A stretch of 64,000 bases of DNA, taken from positions 5,451,001-5,515,000 of the forward strand of contig NZ_CP080269.1 of the NCBI RefSeq assembly GCF_019431355.1. The letters run 5' to 3'. The notes beneath the pieces are model-generated. The model had not been told where the DNA came from and searched no databases. It saw nothing but the letters and a program-made list of their open reading frames with translations. Position 1 is the stretch's first letter; every line of letters starts with the position of its first letter. The DNA comes from Paenibacillus sp. R14(2021) (GTDB taxonomy: Bacteria > Bacillota > Bacilli > Paenibacillales > Paenibacillaceae). Made by a program: the position numbers and the translations under genes. This document shows, in pieces, positions 15,591-24,571 of the stretch.

Positions 15591-16403
15591 TTAATTGACG
15601 CGATAGGCTGCCGGAGATACGCCGTACTTCTGGCGGAATACCCGGTAGAAATACGAATAGCTGCCGAAGCCGCAGGTTTCTGCAATTTGCTCGAGCGTCA
15701 GGTTGCTGTATTTGATCCGTTCGATCGCCATGGATAAGCGGACGTTCTGGGTATACTGAATGATGGTCAAGCCGAAGCATTCCTTGAATAGATGGACGGT
15801 GCGCGATACGCTGAGGCCGACATGCGCCGCGACGTCCGCCACCGTGAAGGTGACAGCGGCTTGTTCGTCAATAAAGTTCTTCATCCGGGTTGCTATGAAC
15901 GATTTGCCCTGCAGCACGGACTGCGTCGCAACCGCGCGGTCGAGTCCCAAGCAAAGTGCCCGCAGCAGGTAATCGGCGAGCTCCGGATCTTCCGCCTCGA
16001 AGCGGCGTTTCTCTAGAATAAGCGCCTGCCAGATCGACAGCCAGCGTTCATCCGGCACGACCTTGACCTTCTGTCTGCGTTCTCTGCGATTCCACCATTC
16101 GTCGAGCCACTCTCCGCGGCAGATGACGTAATAGTCGCCGCTCGAGATGCCTGATGATCCTGCAGCCGCATCCCCCCGATGAGGTGCGAGCACGTTGAGC
16201 TGATAGGAATCGCCGGGCTTGAAGAGCAGCAGGTCGCCGGCTTCGATGCGCTGCATGCGGCCGTCGACGAGCGCTTCGCAGGAGCCTTCGGTCTGCAGGC
16301 GGAACAGGTAAGCGTTCAGGCCTTCAGGATCGGTATTTTGGAAGGGCTGCGTATGGTAGGAATAACCGCAGCTCATGATTTCGGCAAAGGTAGAAACGGA
16401 CAT
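15591..16403 (-). CDS. AraC-family transcriptional regulator
   Basis: A 270-residue regulator. An N-terminal cupin-like sensing half (DLLLFKPGDSYQL) is followed by a C-terminal double helix-turn-helix (VADVAAHVGLSVSRTVHLFK; then LEQIAETCGFGSYSYFYRVF). I choose ATG 16403, since GTGAGG precedes it; GTG 16418 is open but has no ribosome site. It is divergent from the sugar isomerase/oxidoreductase pair and is likely to control it in response to a sugar. Confidence 0.9.
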   Translation of the reverse strand: MSVSTFAEIMSCGYSYHTQPFQNTDPEGLNAYLFRLQTEGSCEALVDGRMQRIEAGDLLLFKPGDSYQLNVLAPHRGDAAAGSSGISSGDYYVICRGEWLDEWWNRRERRQKVKVVPDERWLSIWQALILEKRRFEAEDPELADYLLRALCLGLDRAVATQSVLQGKSFIATRMKNFIDEQAAVTFTVADVAAHVGLSVSRTVHLFKECFGLTIIQYTQNVRLSMAIERIKYSNLTLEQIAETCGFGSYSYFYRVFRQKYGVSPAAYRVN

Positions 16404-16562
16404 TCGGACAAACCTCACTTTGCAGCAATATTGTACATGTCATGGCTATATAATACATCCCGTTAACACTCATTTTCCACTATAATGATTGTCAGATTGG
16501 TAAACTACAATGCGGCGGCTGCATGCCAGCGTCAGTCCGCTATCTGAGAGGAAGATTCGCAA

Positions 16563-17330
16563 ATGAAAATCGGTTTGCAATTGTATACCCTTCGCGATGA
16601 AACAGCTAAAGATTTCAAAGGCGTACTTCGCCAAGTTGCAGCTATGGGCTACGAGGGCGTTGAATTCGCAGGCTACGGCGATGTGCCGGCTGAAGAGATG
16701 CGCGATTTGCTTCAAGAGCTTCGCTTAGAAGCATTCGGCAGCCATGTCAGCTTGGTCAACCTGGAGACGAAGCTGGAAGAAGAAATTGCCTATCTCAAAA
16801 CAATCGGAGCCACGTATGTCGTCTGTCCATGGATTCCTGCGGATCAAGTGGCAGAGGGCGAATCGTTCTGGCGCGGCCTGATCGATAAATTTAACGGCAT
16901 CGGCGAGCGTCTTCGCCAAGAAGGCCTGCAGTTCGCGTACCACAACCATGATTTTGAATTCGCTTCCAAAATCGACGGCGAATTCGTATTCGACGCCATG
17001 TATACGAAAGTACCGGCTGACCTGCTTAAAGTTGAAATGGACATGGGCTGGGTCCAGTATTCCGGTCAAGATCCGCTTGCTTATATCGCGAAATATGCCG
17101 GCCGTCTGCCGCTGCTTCACTTGAAAGACTTCCGCAAAGGCAAGCCGGGCGAGCAAATCGATACCGTCGAGCTGGGCCGCGGCGATCTGCCGCTGAACGA
17201 CATTATTGCAGCAGGCAACCAAGCGAACGTGGAATGGCTCATTGTCGAGCAGGATCGCTGCGAGAATCCGCCGCTCGAAGCCGTGCAAACGAGCATCGAA
17301 TGGCTTAAAGCGAACGGACACAAGGCTTAA
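16563..17330 (+). CDS. Sugar phosphate isomerase/epimerase (AP endonuclease 2-like TIM barrel)
   Basis: A 255-residue xylose-isomerase-like TIM barrel. Typical elements are GLQLYTLRDE at the first strand, YEGVEFAGYGD, FAYHNHDFEF, EMDMGWV and LHLKDF. The barrel end carries metal-ligand acids and His as in IolE/IolI and related isomerases acting on inosose, keto-sugars or sugar phosphates. The start ATG is preceded by GAGGAAG. It forms a two-gene operon with the Gfo/Idh/MocA oxidoreductase 48 bases downstream, a pairing common in sugar and polyol catabolism. The exact substrate is not evident. Confidence 0.9.
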   Translation: MKIGLQLYTLRDETAKDFKGVLRQVAAMGYEGVEFAGYGDVPAEEMRDLLQELRLEAFGSHVSLVNLETKLEEEIAYLKTIGATYVVCPWIPADQVAEGESFWRGLIDKFNGIGERLRQEGLQFAYHNHDFEFASKIDGEFVFDAMYTKVPADLLKVEMDMGWVQYSGQDPLAYIAKYAGRLPLLHLKDFRKGKPGEQIDTVELGRGDLPLNDIIAAGNQANVEWLIVEQDRCENPPLEAVQTSIEWLKANGHKA

Positions 17331-17378
17331 TAGACAGCGCCTGTCGAAGCAGGAAATTAAAGGAGCGATCATCTTCTC

Positions 17379-18398
17379 ATGACAATTATTAATGTAGCCG
17401 TTGTTGGCTGCGGCGCGATCGCGCAGCGCCGTCATATCCCTGAATACGCCGTAAACCCGAACGTCAATTTCGTGGCTTTCGTCGATCCGATATTCGAACG
17501 TGCGCAAGAGCTGGCTGACCAATACGGAGCAAAGGCCTACGCATCGTACAAGGAAATGCTGCGTGAAGTGAAGCCGGATGCGGTAAGTGTATGTACGCCG
17601 AATTACCTGCACGCGGAAGTGACGATCGCAGCTGCGAATGCAGGCGCGCATGTGCTTGTAGAGAAGCCGATGGCTTCCACTGACGAAGAAGCTGCAGCGA
17701 TGATCGCTGCAGCGAAGAAGAACGGCGTGTACCTCATGGTCGGCCATAACCAGCGTCTGATGCCTCCGCATGTGAAGGCGAAAGCCATTCTCAGCTCGGG
17801 CATCCTCGGTCGCGTGCTTACGTTCCGTACGTCGTTCGGCCACCCCGGCCCTGAGCGCTGGAGCGTAGACGGCAAGGGCAGCTGGTTCTTCCGCAAGCCG
17901 GAAGCGATCATGGGCGCGATGGGCGATCTTGGCGTTCACAAGTCCGACCTGATCCGTTATTTGCTGAACGACGAAGTTGCGCAAGTAACAGGTTTTATTG
18001 GAACGCTAGACAAAGAAGGCACGGACGTTGACGACAATGCAACCTGCCTGCTTCGCATGAAGAGCGGCGCGATCGGCACGCTTGTTGCCAGCTGGACGTA
18101 CTACAAAGGCGAAGACAACAGTACGGTGCTCTGGTGCGAGAACGGCGTAATGAAGATTGGTACAGATCCTACCGATCAAATCATCGTCGAGCTGCGCGAC
18201 GGCTCTGTTGAGCGCCACAACGTCGGTGCGATCAGCACGAATGAAAAACAAGAAAGCAGCGGCGTCATCGATGCTTTCATCGGAAGCCTCGTGACGAACA
18301 CGCCGCCTAGCATTTCCGGCGAAGAAGGCCGCAAATCACTTGCCGTTATTCTGGCAGCATTCGAATCGCAAGCTACTGGCAAAGTAATTAGCCTGTAG
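17379..18398 (+). CDS. Gfo/Idh/MocA-family NAD(P)-dependent oxidoreductase
   Basis: A 339-residue dehydrogenase. An N-terminal Rossmann fold with VVGCGAIAQRRHIP binds NAD(P), the family's EKPMA motif supplies the catalytic lysine (near 95), and the C-terminal alpha/beta domain contains GDLGVHKSDLIRYL with the catalytic His. The substrate is probably a cyclic polyol or sugar, acting in tandem with the isomerase upstream. A 15-base spaced GGAG precedes the ATG at 17379. It ends before a strong bidirectional terminator. Confidence 0.93.
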   Translation: MTIINVAVVGCGAIAQRRHIPEYAVNPNVNFVAFVDPIFERAQELADQYGAKAYASYKEMLREVKPDAVSVCTPNYLHAEVTIAAANAGAHVLVEKPMASTDEEAAAMIAAAKKNGVYLMVGHNQRLMPPHVKAKAILSSGILGRVLTFRTSFGHPGPERWSVDGKGSWFFRKPEAIMGAMGDLGVHKSDLIRYLLNDEVAQVTGFIGTLDKEGTDVDDNATCLLRMKSGAIGTLVASWTYYKGEDNSTVLWCENGVMKIGTDPTDQIIVELRDGSVERHNVGAISTNEKQESSGVIDAFIGSLVTNTPPSISGEEGRKSLAVILAAFESQATGKVISL

Positions 18399-18478
18399 GA
18401 TAGCAGGAATGGGCGCAAGCGCAAGTCAAGGTGCATATGAGCTTGCTTGTGGACCGGAGCACTTCCAATACAATGCAT

Positions 18479-18516
18479 AATGGCGTCACAAGGTCATAAC
18501 CTTGTGACGCCATTTG
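18479..18516. terminator. Bidirectional terminator between oxidoreductase and dioxygenase genes
   Basis: AATGGCGTCACAAGGT pairs perfectly with ACCTTGTGACGCCATT around CATA, followed by TGTTGTTT. Confidence 0.93.
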
Positions 18517-18568
18517 TTGTTTCGGGTTCCGAGCAAGGTACATCCATCCTTCTGCGTGGTTAATCCGA

Positions 18569-19408
18569 TCAGGCTTTGTACACGAGCGGATTAAGCGCAG
18601 ATGCGGCAAGATCGCCGGGGGCAAGCCCGGGAAACCAGCCCTTCAAGTCGTTTTCTCTAGCACGGCTGTCGGGCTCGATGATGCGGACGCCGTTCGCAAT
18701 ATAAATAATCGTCATGACCTCGCGCATGGCGGTTGTCGGATTGCCCGGAGCGGAATGAAGCGTCCAGCCGGCATGGAACGTTGCATCACCGGCGGCCATG
18801 GCGCCGTAGTTCGTCGTCGGCAGACCTTTGCCTTCAATATAGGAGCCCAGCGTTCGATGCGATTCATCCGAAATCGCTTGGCGGCTCATATAGCCAAGCT
18901 GCTGAGAGCCGTCAACAAAGGTCATAGAGCCGACGGCTTCGCTGACAGGGACCAGCGGCATCCACATCGTGATGGTATTCGGCGTATCCAGCGGCCAATA
19001 CACCTGATCCTGATGCCAAGGCGTATAACCGCCGCCCGGTTCCTTGAAGAGCGCCTGGTCATGGTAAATGCGCACGCCGTCCACGCCCATCAGCTCCGCG
19101 GCGACCTTGGCGAACCGTCTAGCCAAGACGAAGCGCCTAGCGCCTTCGTTAAGCTGCCACAGATTCCCGATTTGGATAAATGCTTTGCCGTACGTATCCC
19201 GTTCTTCGACCGGTTTCGTGTTGTAGTCATGCTCGCGGACAACGCCGGCAATGACCGGTTCATACGCGTTCATTTCTTCAGGAGTAACTAGCCCTTTCAG
19301 TAAGATATGACCATTTCTCCGGTAGGCAGCGGTCTCATCTTCGGTAAGGGCATAATCGGATTGAAGCTCGGGCAGCTTGGCATAATCGGCTATGGTTGTC
19401 ATGGTCAA
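18569..19408 (-). CDS. Phytanoyl-CoA dioxygenase-family (Fe(II)/2-oxoglutarate) oxygenase
   Basis: A 279-residue double-stranded beta-helix oxygenase. The iron triad is visible: the HxD pair in TPWHQDQVYWP, and a distal His in HAGWTLHSAPGN with the oxoglutarate-binding arginine soon after (AMREVMTI). Such enzymes hydroxylate small molecules; phytanoyl-CoA itself is unlikely. Two starts are possible. TTG 19408 has AAAGGAG seven bases upstream; ATG 19402 is six bases further on, with looser spacing. It is divergent from the AraC gene at 19589, which probably regulates it. Confidence 0.88.
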   Translation of the reverse strand: MTMTTIADYAKLPELQSDYALTEDETAAYRRNGHILLKGLVTPEEMNAYEPVIAGVVREHDYNTKPVEERDTYGKAFIQIGNLWQLNEGARRFVLARRFAKVAAELMGVDGVRIYHDQALFKEPGGGYTPWHQDQVYWPLDTPNTITMWMPLVPVSEAVGSMTFVDGSQQLGYMSRQAISDESHRTLGSYIEGKGLPTTNYGAMAAGDATFHAGWTLHSAPGNPTTAMREVMTIIYIANGVRIIEPDSRARENDLKGWFPGLAPGDLAASALNPLVYKA

Positions 19409-19588
19409 TTCAGCTCTCCTTTGTTTGTCCCCTGAAGGACAGGAATCGTTCTTTCTCTTATGCCTTCATTGTAGGCCTGTGCAAGGAATATGGCTTTGTA
19501 CCAAACCGCTGATTGTTTTGTCAAAACCAACTGGACTTGATGTATAATAATGCTGCAGAATGCCGAGTAAATCGTAGGGGGAAAGTCT

Positions 19589-20509
19589 ATGTATTTGTCT
19601 GAAATGATGGCAAAGCAGCCGATTGTTCCCTATATTCGAGAGGGAGACTTTGCGGTTCGCAAGCCATGGAGCATGGCAGCGCGGCGGCTTCTGGACTATT
19701 TGCTGGTCTATGTGCAGGAGGGGGAGTGCCTGTTTCATGTGGATGGGGAGCCGTATGCATTTCGAAGCGGCGAATTTTGTCTTATTCAACCGGGAAGCCT
19801 GAACGAATTGGAAGGCAGAACGAATACGATTACGCCCTTCACACACTTGGATGTGTTCTACGATTCCCTAAGGGAGGAACGCTTCCCGACACGAAGCGGG
19901 CAAGTCGACTTAACTTCCTACCGTCACCTTATCCAGCCGCGCTTGAATGATTTGCAGGGCATCGACATACCGGTGAGACTGCGTCCGAAGCAGCCGATTC
20001 CATTCAGAGACCTGTTTATCGAAATGGTGGAATGCTGGCAGCACCGCGATCCCTTGATGCAGCTGCGCGCGCAATCGCTGGCGACGGAAGTGGTGCTGAC
20101 AATTCTAGAGGATCACACGGCGGACCTGAAGCAGGCGGAACGATCCGCCCCCCAGCCGCTGAACTGGATTACCTCGTTCCTGTCCTTCCATCTATCGGAG
20201 CATCTGTCCGTGCAAGAAATGGCGCAGCGCGCGAATTTGTCGCCTTCCCGCTTCAGCGCCAAATTCAAAGAACAATTCGGCTTACCCCCTCATCAATACT
20301 TGATGCAGCTGCGTATCCGTCATGCACGCGAGCTGTTGAGCGGCTCCAATCACGCGATGGAAGAAATCGCTGCGTATTGCGGGTTTGCAGACATTCATCA
20401 CTTCTCCAAATCGTTCAAGAAAGAAACCGGAACGACGCCTGGTGCCTTTCGCAAAAACGGAACCGCCGGGGCAGCAGCCCAAACAAAAAGCACGGAACCT
20501 TCTCCGTAG
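19589..20509 (+). CDS. AraC-family transcriptional regulator
   Basis: A 306-residue regulator with an N-terminal cupin (LFHVDGEPYAFRSGEFCLI) and a C-terminal AraC DNA-binding domain (VQEMAQRANLSPSRFSAKFK; then MEEIAAYCGFADIHHFSKSF). The ATG at 19589 follows TAGGGGGA. A TATAAT at 19541-19546 is the likely -10. It is divergent from the oxygenase gene, the usual placement for a local activator. The C-terminal tail (alanine-rich, TKSTEPSP) overlaps the bidirectional terminator. Confidence 0.9.
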   Translation: MYLSEMMAKQPIVPYIREGDFAVRKPWSMAARRLLDYLLVYVQEGECLFHVDGEPYAFRSGEFCLIQPGSLNELEGRTNTITPFTHLDVFYDSLREERFPTRSGQVDLTSYRHLIQPRLNDLQGIDIPVRLRPKQPIPFRDLFIEMVECWQHRDPLMQLRAQSLATEVVLTILEDHTADLKQAERSAPQPLNWITSFLSFHLSEHLSVQEMAQRANLSPSRFSAKFKEQFGLPPHQYLMQLRIRHARELLSGSNHAMEEIAAYCGFADIHHFSKSFKKETGTTPGAFRKNGTAGAAAQTKSTEPSP

Positions 20510-20525
20510 GAAGGGATCCGTGCTT
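20488..20525. terminator. Bidirectional terminator inside the 3' end of the AraC gene
   Basis: AAGCACGGA and (T)CCGTGCTT form the outer stem, with CTTC/GAAG inside. It spans the AraC stop codon and serves the convergent CAP-domain gene too. Confidence 0.7.
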
Positions 20526-20533
20526 GCTAACAG

Positions 20534-21421
20534 TTACGGGCGCGTAAATTCTTGCGTCCAATACGGGCTCATATTTCCGCCTTTGGCATAGCCGACCCCA
20601 AGCTGGGTATAATTCGAGCTGAGGATGTTTTGGCGGTGTCCGGGGCTGTTCATCCAAGCCGTCATGACGGCCTGCACGGATTGTTGGCCCGCTGCGATGT
20701 TTTCACCGGCATAGGAATAGCTAATGCCGAACGATTTCATCATATCGAACGGACTGCCATAGGTTGGCGAATTATGATCAAAATAGTTTTTGTCGCGCAT
20801 GTCGTTGGATTTCACCTGCGCCACTTTGTTTAATTGTGTGCTGAGCGTAAGCGGCTGGACGCCTGCTTTGGCGCGCTCAGCATTCACCTGCTGCAAAATT
20901 TGGCTGGCTACCGTAGAATCGACGGGAGTACCCGACTCGTTCTGTGCGCCGTTGCCGGCGTTTCCGGTGCTGCCATTGTTAGCGCCAGTATTGCCTCCGT
21001 TGTAGGGAGTGTTCCCTGTATTGCCGTTGTAGCCGCCGGAGGGACTGCCGCCATAATTACCGGCATTGCCTCCCCCATAATTACCGGCATTGCCGCCATA
21101 GTTGCCGTTGTAGCCGATGCCGCCGAAGTAAACGCCGTTGTTGCCTGCTCCGATTTGATTCAACCAATCATTCAACGAATTTCCATTGTTGCTGGTGTTG
21201 AGCGTGTTAAACCGTCTCTCGCGCATCGTTCCGTCATCCAGCCGGGTATAGCCCTGTCCCTGCGTGCGATCCACGTTTTCCATCTTGATCCGTCGTCCAA
21301 GGTTGTCCTTGCTGGCGGAATGGTACTGGTCGTTCGGCGTAACCCGCACGGAATTGTAGATGAGTGCACCAACGCCAAAAGCCAATACAAGGCCGAGCAG
21401 CGTTCCGAAAAATCTTTTCAT
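20534..21421 (-). CDS. Membrane-anchored CAP (SCP/PR1)-domain protein with Asn/Gly-rich linker
   Basis: A 295-residue protein. It has an N-terminal signal/anchor (residues 5-25), a long low-complexity linker made of GNYGG/GNAGN-type repeats (about 90-165), and a C-terminal CAP domain of YkwD type with FDHNSPTYGSPFDM and SPGHRQNIL. CAP domains occur in spore and cell-surface proteins; enzymatic activity is unproven. ATG 21421 is chosen (AAAGGAG upstream); a GTG at 21448 is possible. It shares a nearly identical CAP core with the LysM-CAP protein at 25600-26313, so the two are paralogues. Confidence 0.87.
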   Translation of the reverse strand: MKRFFGTLLGLVLAFGVGALIYNSVRVTPNDQYHSASKDNLGRRIKMENVDRTQGQGYTRLDDGTMRERRFNTLNTSNNGNSLNDWLNQIGAGNNGVYFGGIGYNGNYGGNAGNYGGGNAGNYGGSPSGGYNGNTGNTPYNGGNTGANNGSTGNAGNGAQNESGTPVDSTVASQILQQVNAERAKAGVQPLTLSTQLNKVAQVKSNDMRDKNYFDHNSPTYGSPFDMMKSFGISYSYAGENIAAGQQSVQAVMTAWMNSPGHRQNILSSNYTQLGVGYAKGGNMSPYWTQEFTRP

Positions 21422-21498
21422 AAAAGCATCAAGCTCCTTTCTAACCACTAATATGTTCAGCGGCGAAAGGAGCTATGCGATACGGGTGTCAAGCAATA

Positions 21499-23535
21499 TT
21501 AAGCAAAGTGCTCAATAATAAGGACATCATAAGAGGGGAGGTTCACCTGTCCAGCCTTGGTTTGACCGCTGATCAAGTCCGTGCCGGTGAGCTCGCCAAG
21601 GTCGATTGTCGTCTCCTGCGCGTTATGGTTCAAGACGAACAAATAACGGCGTCCATCGATTTCGCGGCGGGTGACTTCTACGCCGCTCGCTTTGCCCGGC
21701 AGCGGCTGAATGCCCTTCGCGTCGCAGAGCGATTTCATCAGCCCTTGCAGGAAGGCTTGATCCGGCTTGGTAGCGACGTACCATGCTTCGCCTTTGCCGA
21801 AGCGGTTGCGGGTAAGGGCAGGCATGCCTTTGTAGAAATCCTCGCCGTATTCCGCAAGCACGTCCGCACCTTCGGAGTGGATGAGGTCGCAGAGCAGGGA
21901 GCAGCTGTATGTGCCTTGGAGTGTGCCCAGCGTTTCCTTCATTTGGATCGAATTGCGCTGATCCGGGAACAAGGCGTCGATTTCTTCGGCCCAAATGCCG
22001 AGCAGCTTGCGCAATTCACCTGGATATCCGCCAAGCGTCACAAGGTCATGCTCGTCGACGATACCGCTGAAGAATGTCGTCAAGAATGTGCCGCCGTCCT
22101 GTACATATTGCTCGATCCGCGCCGTCATGCCTGGTTTAACCATGTACATGACCGGCGAGAGCACGATGTCGTACGGGGTCAGATCGTCTTCATAGGAGAT
22201 GATGTCGACCTGGTAGCCCTGCTCGTACAGCGCGGTGTAGTAATGCTGGATTTCATTCACGTATTTCAAATCGACGGTCGGGCCGCTCGAGAGCTCGACT
22301 GCCCAGCGATTCTCCCAATCGTACATGATGGCGATCCGGCTCGGCAATCTGGAGCCGAGCAGCTTGGTATCCAGGCGATTCAGCTCTTCGCCCAGCTGCG
22401 CACATTCGCGGAAGACGCGCGTATGCTCGTGGCCGACATGCTCGATGAGCGCGCCGTGATATTTCTCGCAGGCGCCGGCGGAGCGGCGCAGCTGGAAGAA
22501 CATGACGCTGTCGGAACCATGCGCAATCGCTTGGTAGCTCCACAGCCGCATGATGCCAGGACGCTTCAAGGTATTGTAGGCCTGCCAGTTCTGCTGGCTT
22601 GGCGTCTGCTCCATAAGCAGGAAAGGGGCGCCGCCCTTCAAGCCGCGCATGAGATCATGCGACATCGACGTAAAGCTTGGAGGGGTATCCATGCCCGGGT
22701 AGTTGTCCCAAGAGATGATGTCCATGTGCTTGGCCCATTTGAAATAATCGAGCGTCTTGTAGGTACCCATCAGATTTGTCGTAACCGGAATGTCCGGCGT
22801 ATGCGCCTTGAGTGCTTCATACTCCAGCTTGTAGCAGTCCAGGATGCCATCCGAATTGAAGCGGTTGTAATCCAGCGAGATGCCTTGGAAACAAGTTCTG
22901 TCCTCGGACCATTGTTCGGAGAGCGCGTTCGGCAGAACGATCTCGTCCCAGTCGTAGAAGGTGTGGCCCCAGAAGCGCGTATTCCACTTCTCGTTCAGCT
23001 TGTCCAGCGTACCGTATTTCTGCTGCAGCCAGACGCGAAACGCCGCTTCGCAGTTGTCGCAATAGCAATGGTCGCTGTATTCGTTACTGACGTGCCAGAG
23101 CAGGAGGGCGGGATGATCCTTGTAGCGCTCGGCCAATTTCGATGCGAGCCGTGTAGAATGGGTCCGGTACACGGGACTGTTCGGGCAGGAATTGTGACGG
23201 CCGCCGAATTTGCGCTTCTTGCCTTGGAAATCCACGCGAGTCACTTCCGGATATTTGCGCGCCATCCATGCCGGATGCGCGCCGGTGCTTGTAGCCAAGC
23301 AGGCATATATGCCGTTCTGCTGGAGCATGTCCATAATCCGATCAAGCGTTTCGAAATTATAGGTATCTTCATTGGGCTGAAGCATCGCCCAAGAGAAAAC
23401 ATTCACGGTTGCGATATTCATGCCGGCCAGCTCGATCAGGCGCATATCCTCCGGCCATATGGACGCATCCCACTGCTCAGGATTGTAGTCTCCTCCATAT
23501 AACATTTTGGGCAGTCTTCTTGTATCCAACCCCAT
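21499..23535 (-). CDS. GH42 beta-galactosidase
   Basis: A 678-residue glycoside hydrolase family 42 enzyme, the usual family length. The N terminus YGGDYNPEQW is diagnostic. The acid/base is N151-E152 in HVSNEYSD and the nucleophile is E309 in LLMEQTPS. The structural zinc cysteines are all present (C117, C157, C159, C162). It is cytoplasmic, without a signal peptide, and hydrolyses beta-galactosides such as galacto-oligosaccharides taken up by transport. The ATG at 23535 is only three bases from AAGGAG, so a slightly downstream start is possible. It is divergent from the AraC gene at 23629, its likely activator. Confidence 0.95.
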   Translation of the reverse strand: MGLDTRRLPKMLYGGDYNPEQWDASIWPEDMRLIELAGMNIATVNVFSWAMLQPNEDTYNFETLDRIMDMLQQNGIYACLATSTGAHPAWMARKYPEVTRVDFQGKKRKFGGRHNSCPNSPVYRTHSTRLASKLAERYKDHPALLLWHVSNEYSDHCYCDNCEAAFRVWLQQKYGTLDKLNEKWNTRFWGHTFYDWDEIVLPNALSEQWSEDRTCFQGISLDYNRFNSDGILDCYKLEYEALKAHTPDIPVTTNLMGTYKTLDYFKWAKHMDIISWDNYPGMDTPPSFTSMSHDLMRGLKGGAPFLLMEQTPSQQNWQAYNTLKRPGIMRLWSYQAIAHGSDSVMFFQLRRSAGACEKYHGALIEHVGHEHTRVFRECAQLGEELNRLDTKLLGSRLPSRIAIMYDWENRWAVELSSGPTVDLKYVNEIQHYYTALYEQGYQVDIISYEDDLTPYDIVLSPVMYMVKPGMTARIEQYVQDGGTFLTTFFSGIVDEHDLVTLGGYPGELRKLLGIWAEEIDALFPDQRNSIQMKETLGTLQGTYSCSLLCDLIHSEGADVLAEYGEDFYKGMPALTRNRFGKGEAWYVATKPDQAFLQGLMKSLCDAKGIQPLPGKASGVEVTRREIDGRRYLFVLNHNAQETTIDLGELTGTDLISGQTKAGQVNLPSYDVLIIEHFA

Positions 23536-23628
23536 CGTCTCCTTCGGCGTAAATGATGATAACAGCTCTATTTTATGGTAAGATCCCGTTAAGGGATATA
23601 TAAAATACGATTGGCAGGATATGATAAT

Positions 23629-24516
23629 ATGGAACAGATAAAGGGTCTGAAGGATATCGTGCTGAACGCGCATTCCACGCATTTGACCCATTACATGTTT
23701 ACGCTAAGCGAGTACGATCTGCCGCTTTACATGGACAGTATCGGTTATAACCCGGACCAAGAGTCCATCGACCGCACCAAGGGCTATCCTAACTTTCATT
23801 GGCTGCAGACGCTGGAAGGCGAAGGCGAATTTCAGCTGAACGGCCGTCTATACTCGCTTCCGCCCGGCAGCGGCTCCCTTCTATTTCCAGGTGTACCTCA
23901 TTCCTATTCAGCTAAGGGCGGGAAGAGATGGTCCACGCTGTATGTAACCTTCGGGGGCTCTCTGGCAGCTTCATTGCTTGGTTCACTAGGCATTCGCCAT
24001 ACGGAATGGCTTCATTGGAACGAGGATGCGCCGATTACGTCGCAGCTGCTCAGCATGATCGAACAAGTCAAGCAGGATGACGACCGCACGGGTCTCAATG
24101 CATCGGCATTGCTGTACCGGTTTCTGACGATGGTAAAGATTTACGGGCAGAAGGGCGGCCGTTCTTCCGTCTATCAGCATCTGGAGAAGCTTGATCCGCT
24201 TCTTCACTGGCTGGATGTGAATTACGGCGATCCGGAGATCGGGCTGACTGATATGGCGGCGCAGCTGGACATCAGTCCCCGCTATTTGAATTCGCTGTTC
24301 CGACAAGCGTTCGGCATTACGGCGTATGCCTACCTGATTCGGCTGCGCATCATTAAGTCCAAAGAGATGATGAGCTTTGGCGACAACAAACGTTCGATTA
24401 AAGAAATAGCCCAGCTGTCGGGTTATCGGGACCCCAGCCATTACATATCGGCCTTCGGCAAGGCTGAGGGCATGACGCCGGAGCAGTTTCGGAAGCTGCA
24501 CGGACTTACACCTTGA
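23629..24516 (+). CDS. AraC-family regulator, likely of the GH42 gene
   Basis: A 295-residue regulator with an N-terminal AraC-type sugar-binding/dimerisation domain (FHWLQTLEGEGEFQLNGR; FPGVPHSY) and a C-terminal double HTH (LTDMAAQLDISPRYLNSLFR; then IKEIAQLSGYRDPSHYISAF). ATG 23629 is chosen; a TTG at 23611 is in frame. The intergenic region shared with the GH42 gene contains an inverted repeat ATCCC-GTTAA-GGGAT at 23583-23597, a possible operator. Confidence 0.9.
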   Translation: MEQIKGLKDIVLNAHSTHLTHYMFTLSEYDLPLYMDSIGYNPDQESIDRTKGYPNFHWLQTLEGEGEFQLNGRLYSLPPGSGSLLFPGVPHSYSAKGGKRWSTLYVTFGGSLAASLLGSLGIRHTEWLHWNEDAPITSQLLSMIEQVKQDDDRTGLNASALLYRFLTMVKIYGQKGGRSSVYQHLEKLDPLLHWLDVNYGDPEIGLTDMAAQLDISPRYLNSLFRQAFGITAYAYLIRLRIIKSKEMMSFGDNKRSIKEIAQLSGYRDPSHYISAFGKAEGMTPEQFRKLHGLTP

Positions 24517-24571
24517 TCGATCGGAACGGACTACTTAGCCGTGAATGAGCCGGCTGAACGGAGCGAAATAA

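Noticed and set aside
21475-23502. A 675-codon open frame antisense to the GH42 gene
   Set aside because: The minus strand carries the GH42 active-site residues and zinc cysteines; the plus frame has no family features and is a codon-usage shadow.
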